Part shown: positions 1-6,234 of the stretch, piece after piece
How the letters are laid out: each line of letters begins with the position of its first letter
Numbering within the stretch: the first letter of the stretch is position 1
From: Caldilineae bacterium
GTDB taxonomy: Bacteria > Chloroflexota > Anaerolineae > J102
Assembly: GCA_011176555.1 (NCBI GenBank)
Contig: DUEF01000132.1
Coordinates: 1-11,285, forward strand
DNA length: 11,285 nt
Direction: 5' to 3'
Translations under genes and position numbers: made by a program
Notes under the pieces: model-generated
Database searches by the model: none
Seen by the model: only the letters and a program-made list of their open reading frames with translations
What the model was told of the DNA's origin: nothing

Positions 1-272
1 TGCCCGCGGGCGAGAGCATGATCGAACTGATCCAGCCCATTACCGCTGATTCGGGCGTGGCCAAATACCTGGCCAAGCGCGGCGAGGGCTTGCACCACAT
101 CTGCCTGGAGGTGGATGACGTGCAACGAACGCTGGAGGAGCTGGCGGCCCGCGACCTGCAACTGATCAACGACGAACCGATCAAAGCAGCGGAAGGCCAC
201 GGCGCGTTCCTGCACCCAAAATCGGCGCATGGCGTGTTGATTGAATTTCTGGAGCCGTTTGGAGAAGGCTGA
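1..272 (+). CDS. mce: Methylmalonyl-CoA epimerase, C-terminal part (5' end outside window)
   Basis: This is a VOC/glyoxalase-fold enzyme. It interconverts (R)- and (S)-methylmalonyl-CoA in the cytoplasmic propionate/succinate pathway. The reading frame is open from base 3, so the gene starts outside the window; 89 residues are visible, against about 130-150 in the family, so roughly the first third is missing. Seen directly: IELIQP, a DSGVAKYLAKRGEG stretch, GLHHICLEVDD carrying the metal-ligand His, and FLHPKSAHGVLIEFLEP near the end, which holds the conserved ligand Glu. This pattern is specific for the epimerase rather than for generic glyoxalases. The stop codon ends one base before the tsaD start, so the two genes are probably cotranscribed. 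Function is assigned from motif recognition; the N-terminal metal ligand cannot be checked here. Confidence 0.9.
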   Translation, partial: PAGESMIELIQPITADSGVAKYLAKRGEGLHHICLEVDDVQRTLEELAARDLQLINDEPIKAAEGHGAFLHPKSAHGVLIEFLEPFGEG

Positions 273-273
273 C

Positions 274-1326
274 ATGACCTTAATCCTCGGCATCGAAACC
301 TCTTGTGATGAAACGGCGGCGGCGGTATTGGCCGATGGTCGCCATCTGCTCAGCAATATCGTGGCGTCCCAGGTGGATCTGCACCGGCAATATGGCGGCG
401 TGTTCCCGGAGATGGCGTCGCGGCAGCATGTGTTGGCGATCATCCCGGTGGTGGAGCAGGCGCTGGCCGGGGCGCAGATTGGCTGGCCGGATCTAGCGGC
501 GGTGGCGGTGACCCAGGGCCCTGGTCTGGCGGGCTCGCTGCTGGTGGGGATGAACGCGGCCAAGGGCATGGCCTGGGCGCAGGGCTTGCCCCTGGTGGCC
601 GTGAATCATCTGGAAGGGCACATTTACTCCAACTGGATCGAGGCCGAGGGCAATCGCGCGGACAAAACCTTCCCCGTGCTCGTGCTCATCGTCAGCGGCG
701 GGCACACCGAGCTGGTGTTGATGCAGGATCATGGCCGATATCAGCGCCTGGGCGGGACCATCGATGATGCCGCGGGTGAAGCGTTCGATAAAGTCGCCCG
801 CTTGCTGGGTCTGGGTTACCCCGGCGGCCCGGCCGTGCAAGTCGCCGCCCAAAGTGGTGACCCGGCCGCCTTTCGTTTGCCCCGGGCCTGGTTGCCTGGA
901 ACCCACGATTTCAGCTTCAGCGGTTTGAAGACGGCGGTGCTGCGGGCCGTGCAAAAACTGGAGGGCGGCACTCCCGCCGCCAGCCGCCGTTTGACCGCGG
1001 GCGAACATCTCCCCAGCGAAGCTGTCGCCGATTTAGCGGCTTCTTTCCAGCAGGCTGTGGTGGATGTGTTGGTGCGGAAAACAGTGCAGGCTGCTGAAGA
1101 GGTGAAGGCGAGCGAGATCTGCGTGTGCGGCGGCGTGTCCGCCAATGCCTTGCTGCGCCAGACCATGATGGCTAACTCGCCCGTCCCGGTTTCTGTGCCC
1201 CCCTTCTATCTCTGCACCGACAATGCCGCCATGATTGCGGCCGCGGGGTATTACCGCTGGCAAGGTGGCGTACGCAGCCCCCTCAGCCTGGATGTCATCG
1301 CCAATCTGGGCTTGGTTGACGAATGA
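274..1326 (+). CDS. tsaD: tRNA N6-threonylcarbamoyladenosine transferase TsaD
   Basis: TsaD transfers the threonylcarbamoyl group from TC-AMP to A37 of ANN-decoding tRNAs, working with TsaB and TsaE in the cytoplasm (established for the Kae1/TsaD family). The protein has 350 residues, a normal length. Landmarks in order: GIETSCDETAAAV at 6-18; the iron-binding HLEGH pair (H112, H116); SGGHTEL at 141-147; DDAAGEAFDK at 164-173; GYPGGP at 181-186; FSFSGLKTAV at 213-222; CGGVSANALLR at 285-295; and CTDNAAM at 314-320, with D316 the last metal ligand. The ATG at 274 is chosen because GGAGAAGG lies five bases upstream and the protein then opens with the family's usual hydrophobic strand. The in-frame TTG at 241 would overlap the preceding gene. 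tsaB and tsaE are not in the window. No motif residue is missing, so the enzyme should be active. Confidence 0.97.
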   Translation: MTLILGIETSCDETAAAVLADGRHLLSNIVASQVDLHRQYGGVFPEMASRQHVLAIIPVVEQALAGAQIGWPDLAAVAVTQGPGLAGSLLVGMNAAKGMAWAQGLPLVAVNHLEGHIYSNWIEAEGNRADKTFPVLVLIVSGGHTELVLMQDHGRYQRLGGTIDDAAGEAFDKVARLLGLGYPGGPAVQVAAQSGDPAAFRLPRAWLPGTHDFSFSGLKTAVLRAVQKLEGGTPAASRRLTAGEHLPSEAVADLAASFQQAVVDVLVRKTVQAAEEVKASEICVCGGVSANALLRQTMMANSPVPVSVPPFYLCTDNAAMIAAAGYYRWQGGVRSPLSLDVIANLGLVDE

Positions 1327-1360
1327 CATGCGCTGCGGGCGTTTTCGGAACGGCCTTCAT

Positions 1361-1389
1361 TTGACAGATCGGTGTCAGCATGGTACTTT
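1361..1389 (+). promoter_or_regulatory. Candidate sigma-70-type promoter for the aap operon
   Basis: A perfect TTGACA (1361-1366) stands 17 bp from TACTTT (1384-1389), which matches the -10 consensus at three of six positions including the first two. Transcription would start near 1396 and leave a leader of about 225 nt before aapJ. The ideal -35 box and spacing support it; the poor -10 box and the unknown promoter consensus of this organism weaken it. Confidence 0.35.
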
Positions 1390-1425
1390 TTTAGCATAAT
1401 CCAGCCACAATGATTGAATAAGCAT

Positions 1426-1451
1426 AATCCCTCTGATGAGGAGTGATTTTT
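1426..1451 (+). terminator. Weak hairpin with T tract in the aapJ leader (possible tsaD terminator or attenuator)
   Basis: CCTC (1430-1433) pairs with GAGG (1438-1441) around a TGAT loop. AATC (1426-1429) can pair with GATT (1445-1448) across a three-base bulge, and T1447-T1451 follow. The stem is short and bulged, so it would be a weak intrinsic terminator at best. It lies downstream of the candidate promoter, so it could shorten aap leader transcripts as well as stop read-through from tsaD. Confidence 0.25.
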
Positions 1452-1621
1452 GGAATTGTGGCTTCAATATCTCGCCGCACGCAGGTTCTTGTTTTGGGTG
1501 CCGAACTTTATGTCGTGTGGAGTGAACGAACCAACAATCGTTAGCAACGCTCGTCATATCGGGCTTGTATCTTTATTCTTTTCGTTTCCCCAACACTATT
1601 CCTAAAAGGAGGGATGTCCCA

Positions 1622-2743
1622 ATGTCACGTAAAATTTTCGTGCTGCTAGCAGTACTCGTGGTTGCCACACTTGTGCTCGCCGCTTGTGGCGGTGGCAAAG
1701 ATACGCCTGCGCCGCAGGAGCAACCACAAGAACAACCACAAGAGCAACCGCAAGAACAACCACAGGAAGAGCCTGAGGCGCAAGCAGGTGAGGGCACCCT
1801 CGCCGTTGTACAGAACCGCGGCAAGATCATCTGTGGCGTCAATGCAAATGTTCCCGGTTTCGGTTTCTTGCAAGAAGACGGCAGCTACGCCGGCTTCGAT
1901 GTCGACTTCTGCCGGGCGCTCTCGGCAGCTGTTTATGGTGATCCCGACAAGGTCGAATATCGTCCCCTCACGGCCAAAGAACGCTTCACCACGCTGCAGG
2001 CGGGCGAGATCGATGTTCTGATCCGCAACACCACCTGGACACTCACGCGTGATACGGAACTCGGCACCAACTTCGCCCCCACTACTTTTTACGATGGCCA
2101 GGGCATGGTCGTGCGCAAGGATAGTGGTATCGAATCACTCGGAGACTTCGAGGGTGGCGCCATCTGTGTCCAGTCCGGCACAACGACTGAATTGAACTTG
2201 GCCGATCAAATGGCTGCCGCGGGCGTGAACTACACGCCAGTGGTGTTCGAAACCGCAGATGATGTCACAAACGCTTATCTGGAGGAACGCTGTGATGGTT
2301 GGACCACAGATAAGTCGGGCCTGGTCGCTCGCATGTCTCTGTTCCCCAACCCGGAAGAGCACATGATCATGAACGTCACCATGTCCAAGGAGCCTCTGGG
2401 GCCGCTGGTCCGCCAGGGTGACGACCAATGGTTCGATATCGTCAAGTGGATGGTCTTCGCCACCTTCCAGGCCGAGGAAATGGGCATCACTTCTGAAAAT
2501 GTGGATGAAGTTCTGGCTACCTCCGACGATCCTAATGTCCTGAAGTTGCTCGGCAAAGAGGGCGACATGGGCGTGAAACTGGGTCTGGACAATGCCTGGG
2601 CCTATAACGTCATCAAGATGGTCGGCAATTACGCCGAGATCTACAATCGGAATCTGGGTCCCGATACCGTGTTCAATCTGCCGCGAGGCCTCAACTCCTC
2701 GTATGTGGATGGCGGACTGCTTTACTCACCGCCTTTCCGCTAA
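1622..2743 (+). CDS. aapJ: General L-amino-acid ABC transporter substrate-binding lipoprotein (AapJ/BztA type)
   Basis: This extracytoplasmic receptor captures amino acids (Glu, Gln, Asp, Asn and others in characterised Aap/Bzt systems) and delivers them to AapQM. The protein has 373 residues. A lipoprotein signal (1-21) ends in a lipobox LAAC with C22, so it should be lipid-anchored, unlike the soluble proteobacterial AapJ. A linker with four QEQP repeats and one QEEP (residues 32-51) follows, then a family 3 solute-binding domain from about residue 58. Distinctive Aap/Bzt motifs: CGVNANVPGF (71-80), GFDVDFCRAL (91-100), LTAKERFTTLQAGE (116-129), RNTTWTLTRD (135-144), SGTTTELNLAD (185-195), KEPLGPLVRQGDDQWFDIV (256-274) and NVIKMVGNYAEI (329-340). 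AAAAGGAGGG at 1604-1613, nine bases upstream, fixes the ATG at 1622; an ATG at 1614 is out of frame. It heads the aap operon. Confidence 0.95.
   Translation: MSRKIFVLLAVLVVATLVLAACGGGKDTPAPQEQPQEQPQEQPQEQPQEEPEAQAGEGTLAVVQNRGKIICGVNANVPGFGFLQEDGSYAGFDVDFCRALSAAVYGDPDKVEYRPLTAKERFTTLQAGEIDVLIRNTTWTLTRDTELGTNFAPTTFYDGQGMVVRKDSGIESLGDFEGGAICVQSGTTTELNLADQMAAAGVNYTPVVFETADDVTNAYLEERCDGWTTDKSGLVARMSLFPNPEEHMIMNVTMSKEPLGPLVRQGDDQWFDIVKWMVFATFQAEEMGITSENVDEVLATSDDPNVLKLLGKEGDMGVKLGLDNAWAYNVIKMVGNYAEIYNRNLGPDTVFNLPRGLNSSYVDGGLLYSPPFR
1715..1774 (+). repeat. 12-bp tandem repeat coding the QEQP linker of AapJ
   Basis: Five 12-bp units encode QEQP four times and then QEEP. Units are nearly identical, for example CAACCACAAGAA, with scattered silent changes. 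The tract lies between the lipid anchor and the folded domain and probably acts as a flexible spacer. Tandem units in frame can be gained or lost by slippage without breaking the gene. Confidence 0.85.
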
Positions 2744-2762
2744 ACCGGCGCTAAAGTACGAC

Positions 2763-2792
2763 AGAAGGGAAGGGCGAGCGCCTTTCCCTTCT
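2763..2792 (+). terminator. 13-bp hairpin between aapJ and aapQ (attenuator or mRNA-stabilising element)
   Basis: The arm AGAAGGGAAGGGC (2763-2775) pairs with GCCTTTCCCTTCT (2780-2792), with one G-U pair and a GAGC tetraloop. A moderately T-rich run, TCTCTTTTCT, follows. It begins 20 bp after the aapJ stop and lies 84 bp before aapQ. In many ABC operons a hairpin after the receptor gene lets the binding protein be made in excess over the membrane subunits; that role here is inferred. The imperfect T tract suggests partial rather than complete termination. Confidence 0.6.
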
Positions 2793-2875
2793 TCTCTTTT
2801 CTCACAGGATGAGGATGGCGACATCTTTCTCACTCCTGCATACAACATCATCATCCATACCACAAGGGTAAGACC

Positions 2876-4069
2876 ATGACTACCAACACATCCGAACAGC
2901 AGGCTGTTCCCTTCTGGCGAGATGAGCGTTACTTGCAGGTGATTATTCAAGTGGTTTTGGTCGGGGCCGTGGTGGGGTTTATTTACTATCTCATCCACAA
3001 CCTTGTCACGGGTTTAGAAGCCAGCGGGCAGCCTCTAACCTTGAGCTTTCTGAAACAGACTGCCCAGTTCGATATCGGGGAAAAGCTAATCGAATACAGC
3101 CGGGCCAGCACCTATGCAAGGGCTTTTCTGGTCGGTTTGCTTAACACGATAAAAGTTTCGTTTCTGGGTATCATTCTTGCAACCATCTTGGGTATCATCA
3201 TCGGCGTTGCGCGTTTGTCGAACAACTGGCTTATCAACAAACTCGCCTCCATTTACGTTGAATTTCTCCGCAACATCCCGCTCCTCGTTCTGCTTGTTTT
3301 CTTGGCGGCAGGCGTCTTTTTCAAACTTCCGAAAGTGCAACATGCTGTGGCGCTGGGGAAAATCGCTTTCTTAACGAATCGGGGTGTTTTCGTCGCCTGG
3401 GGCGAACCAACGGCCTCCTGGCCATTTTATGTCTGGGCGTTAATCATCGCCCTGTTTGTGGCCCTGGTCGTGGCTGTGATTCTCATCCGCCAGGGTAGAG
3501 AGACAGGGAGAATGCCTCTCTACTGGCTCTGGGGCACGGTCGCATTCCTGGTGGTCGCTGCGATCGGTTGGATCGTAATTACACTGGCAACTCCACAACC
3601 GCCGCTGAGGTTGAGCCTGCCTGAATTAGCCGGGCGTAACTTCAAAGGAGGGACTTCCTGGTCGCCCGAGTTCATGGCGCTCCTCCTTGGCCTCGTGATC
3701 TACACCGCTGCCTACATTGCCGAAGTCGTGCGTGCTGGCATTCAATCGGTCTCGAAAGGCCAACGCGAGGCCGCTGGCGCCCTGGGTCTGAGCGGGTTCC
3801 AGACCATGCGCCTGGTTGTTTTCCCGCAGGCCCTACGCGTGATCGTGCCGCCGCTCACCAGTCAGTACCTCAACTTAACCAAGAACTCCTCGCTGGCTAT
3901 CGCCGTAGGTTATCCCGATCTTTTCGCGGTGGGTGGCACCATCATCAACCAATCGGGACGGGCCATCGAGGCGATTTCTTTGACCATGATGGTGTACCTG
4001 ACCTTTAGCCTGATTACTTCGCTGTTCATGAACTGGTACAACCAACGCATTCGCCTGGTGGAGCGCTAA
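2876..4069 (+). CDS. aapQ: General L-amino-acid ABC transporter permease AapQ/BztB
   Basis: One of two membrane subunits that form the amino-acid channel with AapM. At 397 residues it has the long form typical of Aap/Bzt permeases, against about 220 for simple polar-amino-acid permeases. An extra N-terminal membrane helix (about 20-44) is present, followed by a helix at about 85-114. The segment IYVEFLRNIPLLVLLVFLAAG is near 126-146, and helices follow at about 183-204, 217-237 and 265-283. The ATPase-docking EAA loop runs EAAGALGLSGFQTMRLVVFPQAL (298-320). A last helix spans about 366-386. The loop between the two permease halves (about 147-262) is long and holds extra helices, as in AapQ homologues. 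The start is set by AAGGGTAAG just upstream of the ATG. Its stop is two bases before aapM, so translation is probably coupled. Confidence 0.93.
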   Translation: MTTNTSEQQAVPFWRDERYLQVIIQVVLVGAVVGFIYYLIHNLVTGLEASGQPLTLSFLKQTAQFDIGEKLIEYSRASTYARAFLVGLLNTIKVSFLGIILATILGIIIGVARLSNNWLINKLASIYVEFLRNIPLLVLLVFLAAGVFFKLPKVQHAVALGKIAFLTNRGVFVAWGEPTASWPFYVWALIIALFVALVVAVILIRQGRETGRMPLYWLWGTVAFLVVAAIGWIVITLATPQPPLRLSLPELAGRNFKGGTSWSPEFMALLLGLVIYTAAYIAEVVRAGIQSVSKGQREAAGALGLSGFQTMRLVVFPQALRVIVPPLTSQYLNLTKNSSLAIAVGYPDLFAVGGTIINQSGRAIEAISLTMMVYLTFSLITSLFMNWYNQRIRLVER

Positions 4070-4071
4070 TC

Positions 4072-5286
4072 ATGACAACAACAGCATCGACAACACAAGG
4101 TGAGGTGCTACCACCTCCCACTGAACGTTATACCGTTTTAGGATGGCTCAAGAAGAACCTCTTTGGCTCCTGGCTCGATGCCATCCTCACCATCCTTGCC
4201 GCCCTTTTCATCGCCTGGGCAGTGTATACCGGCGCCAACTGGGTGTTCAAAACCGCGCGCTGGGACGTGATCGTCAACAACTTCGCCCTGTTCATGAAAG
4301 GCCAATATCCCACCGAGGAAGCATGGCGACTCTGGCTGGTCATCTACCTGGCCGCTGCGATTGGCGGGCTGATGTGGGGCGTATTCGTGCGTAGTCGAGA
4401 AATGGCGGGTTGGCTATTACTCATCCTCCCCTTACTATTCGCACTGGCCGCACTTGCCCTGGGTTCCAACGTCTGGATCAATGTCTTGCTCATCGATGTG
4501 GTGGCGCTCGTCGCTTATTTCCTGGGACGAACCTTTCCCAAACAATTACAACGCCCCACCATCACGCTGCTACTCCTTTACCTACCGCTGATTCTCCTGA
4601 TTGTACGCGGTTTTGGCGAGAACGGCTTCATGCCGCAGGTGGGAACCAACTTCTGGGGCGGCCTACTCCTATCGCTGCTATTGGCGATCATCGGCATCGT
4701 CTTTTCCTTCCCCATCGGCGTCCTGCTGGCCCTGGGCCGCCAATCCGAACTGAAGGCCATCCACTGGCTATCCGTCATCTACATCGAAGTCATCCGCGGC
4801 GTGCCCCTGGTGACGCTATTGTTCATGGGCATGGTGATGTTGCCTTATGTCCTGCCCGCGGGGCTCCGGATCGACAACTTCATCCGCGTCGCGGTCGCAA
4901 TCGTCATGTTTGCCGCCGCCTACCTGGCCGAAAACGTCCGGGGCGGCTTACAGTCGATCCCCAAAGGTCAGTATGAAGCAGCCGACGCCATCGCCTTGGG
5001 CGGCTTCGCCAAGATGACGCGCATCATCCTGCCCCAGGCGCTACGCGCCGTCATTCCCGTCCTGGTAGGTCAGTTTATCGGCCTCTTCAAAGACACTTCA
5101 CTGGTTGCACTGGTAGGGCTATTCGATCTGCTGGGCATTGCCCGCGCCGTACTGGCCAATCCCAACTACATCGGCACCCAACTCGAAGTCTACACCTTCA
5201 TCGCCCTGGTCTACTGGGTCTTCAGCTATGGCTTGTCCTATGCAAGCAAGCGCCTGGAAACATCCCTGGGCGTTGGAGAACGGTAG
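4072..5286 (+). CDS. aapM: General L-amino-acid ABC transporter permease AapM/BztC
   Basis: Second permease of the heterodimeric channel, 404 residues. The N-terminal half carries several helices (about 34-58, 86-106, 110-131, 134-152, 163-179). The core permease domain starts around GTNFWGGLLLSLLLAIIGIV (191-210). VIYIEVIRGVPLVTLL (235-250) is the usual pre-loop motif, and the EAA loop is EAADAIALGGFAKMTRIILPQALR (302-325). QFIGLFKDTSLVALVGLFDL (334-353) is characteristic of the family. The protein ends with a cytoplasmic tail rich in charged residues. A GGTGGAG motif inside the end of aapQ (4057-4063) serves as ribosome-binding site. It is followed by a 101-bp gap containing a long hairpin before aapP, so the ATPase may be expressed at a different level. 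Confidence 0.93.
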   Translation: MTTTASTTQGEVLPPPTERYTVLGWLKKNLFGSWLDAILTILAALFIAWAVYTGANWVFKTARWDVIVNNFALFMKGQYPTEEAWRLWLVIYLAAAIGGLMWGVFVRSREMAGWLLLILPLLFALAALALGSNVWINVLLIDVVALVAYFLGRTFPKQLQRPTITLLLLYLPLILLIVRGFGENGFMPQVGTNFWGGLLLSLLLAIIGIVFSFPIGVLLALGRQSELKAIHWLSVIYIEVIRGVPLVTLLFMGMVMLPYVLPAGLRIDNFIRVAVAIVMFAAAYLAENVRGGLQSIPKGQYEAADAIALGGFAKMTRIILPQALRAVIPVLVGQFIGLFKDTSLVALVGLFDLLGIARAVLANPNYIGTQLEVYTFIALVYWVFSYGLSYASKRLETSLGVGER

Positions 5287-5295
5287 AAGCGACTT

Positions 5296-5353
5296 CGTGT
5301 TGCGTGTTGCGTGTTCCGTTCATTTGCTCACGCAATACGCAACACGCAACATG
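5296..5353. repeat. Long intergenic hairpin of iterated CGTGTTG units, aapM-aapP gap
   Basis: TGTTGCGTGTTGCGT (5298-5312) pairs perfectly over 15 bp with ACGCAACACGCAACA (5337-5351). The stem extends inward through a G-T pair, two pairs, one C-C mismatch and three more pairs to a loop at 5320-5329, and outward by two pairs to 5296/5353. Each arm is itself a short tandem array of a seven-base word. No T tract follows on either strand, so it is not a standard intrinsic terminator. It ends 24 bp before the aapP ribosome-binding site. It resembles REP-type interspersed intergenic palindromes; an RNA-processing or transcript-end role is possible. Confidence 0.75.
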
Positions 5354-5387
5354 TGAAATACATCCAAGTTACAAGTAGGAGATAATT

Positions 5388-6128
5388 ATGAGTGAGCCCG
5401 TCATCATCTGCAGAGATGTCCATAAATGGTACGGACAATTCCACGCCTTGCGCGGCATCGATCTGGAAGTGGATAAAGGCGAAGTGATCGTGATCTTTGG
5501 CCCTTCCGGCTCAGGCAAATCCACCTTCATCCGCACCATCAACCGCCTGGAAGAACACCAGCAAGGCACCATCATCGTCAACGGCATCGAGCTGAGCCAT
5601 GATGTGCGCAATATCGCCGCCATTCGCAAAGAGGTCGGCATGGTGTTCCAGCAGTTCAACCTCTTCCCACACCTAGCGGTTATGCAAAACATCACGCTGG
5701 GGCCGATCCAGGTGCGAAAATGGAAGAAGAAGAAAGCTGAAGAGATCGCCATGCAATTACTCGAACGCGTCGGCATCCCCGAACAGGCCGAGAAGTATCC
5801 CGGCCAGCTTTCTGGCGGCCAGCAACAGCGCGTGGCAATCGCCCGCGCCCTGGCCATGCAGCCTCAGATCATGCTCTTCGACGAGCCCACCTCGGCGCTC
5901 GACCCGGAGATGATCAAGGAGGTGCTGGATGTCATGGTCGAACTGGCCGAAAGCGGCATGACCATTCTGGCCGTGACCCACGAGATGGGCTTCGCCCGTG
6001 CTGTGGCCGACCGCATGCTGTTCATGGACGCGGGCAGCATCGTCGAATCTGGCCCGCCGTCGCAGATCTTCGAGAATCCGCAAGAAGATCGCACCAAACT
6101 CTTCCTTTCGCAGATCTTACAGCACTAG
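5388..6128 (+). CDS. aapP: General L-amino-acid ABC transporter ATP-binding protein AapP/BztD
   Basis: Cytoplasmic ATPase that drives the AapQM channel. It has 246 residues, the normal size for polar-amino-acid ABC ATPases. All motifs are intact: Walker A GPSGSGKST (38-46), Q-loop in VFQQFNLFPHL (86-96), signature LSGGQQQR (141-148), Walker B IMLFDEP (161-167), D-loop SALD (169-172) and switch His in VTHEMGFA (196-203). The segment LGPIQVRKWKKKKAEEIAMQ (104-123) and the C-terminal RTKLFLSQIL are typical of the Aap/Bzt and glutamine/glutamate subfamily. AGGAG at 5377-5381 lies six bases from the ATG. Together with aapJ, Q and M this completes a full transporter in the canonical J-Q-M-P order. 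Confidence 0.97.
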   Translation: MSEPVIICRDVHKWYGQFHALRGIDLEVDKGEVIVIFGPSGSGKSTFIRTINRLEEHQQGTIIVNGIELSHDVRNIAAIRKEVGMVFQQFNLFPHLAVMQNITLGPIQVRKWKKKKAEEIAMQLLERVGIPEQAEKYPGQLSGGQQQRVAIARALAMQPQIMLFDEPTSALDPEMIKEVLDVMVELAESGMTILAVTHEMGFARAVADRMLFMDAGSIVESGPPSQIFENPQEDRTKLFLSQILQH

Positions 6129-6160
6129 GCTTCCCCTTCCCAGCCAGGCTGTCCCTTGAA

Positions 6161-6215
6161 CGTAAAACGTGAAACGCAATGCGTAATCGAACGCGCTTGC
6201 GTTTCACGTTTTACG
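6161..6215. repeat. Long perfect hairpin between aapP and the M42 peptidase gene
   Basis: CGTAAAACGTGAAACGCAA (6161-6179) is the exact reverse complement of the arm at 6197-6215, a 19-bp perfect stem. Inside, GCGT (6181-6184) can pair with ACGC (6191-6194) around AATCGA. No T tract follows. The hairpin begins 32 bp after the aapP stop and ends 19 bp before the peptidase ATG. Like the element at 5296-5353 it is made of short repeated words (AAACG and ACGCAA type), and I regard the two as the same class of interspersed palindrome although they are not copies of one sequence. Confidence 0.78.
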
Positions 6216-6234
6216 CTTTACGCAGGATGTGACC

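Larger units (their letters stand above)
1327..1621. other. 295-bp spacer between tsaD and aapJ
   Basis: I see no convincing gene here on either strand; the short open frames lack homology-like motifs. The space is more AT-rich than its surroundings. It holds a candidate promoter (1361-1389), a 10-bp direct repeat AGCATAATCC (1393-1402 and 1421-1430, 28 bp apart), a small hairpin followed by T5 (1426-1451), and the strong aapJ ribosome-binding site (1604-1613). No clear terminator follows tsaD directly; the only candidate is a four-pair CGTT/AACG hairpin at 1340-1352 without a T tract. Confidence 0.6.

Noticed and set aside
241..273. TTG at 241 as an upstream start for tsaD
   Set aside because: It would overlap the epimerase and add residues absent from the family; ATG 274 has a well-placed GGAGAAGG.
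493..1008. A 171-codon minus-strand open frame inside tsaD
   Set aside because: Opposite strand of a fully intact tsaD in GC-rich DNA; low-complexity His/Gln/Gly/Arg-rich product typical of a shadow frame.
1433..1440. CTGATGAG, the core word of hammerhead ribozymes
   Set aside because: No downstream GAAA core and no three-stem arrangement around it; the word is explained by the small CCTC/GAGG hairpin.
1715..1774. Short regular repeats that could suggest a CRISPR-like or other array
   Set aside because: Units are 12 bp, in frame, without spacers, and code a Gln/Glu/Pro linker in aapJ.
5296..5353. Reading the aapM-aapP and aapP-M42 hairpins as intrinsic terminators
   Set aside because: Neither has a T tract on either strand and genes on the same strand continue after each.
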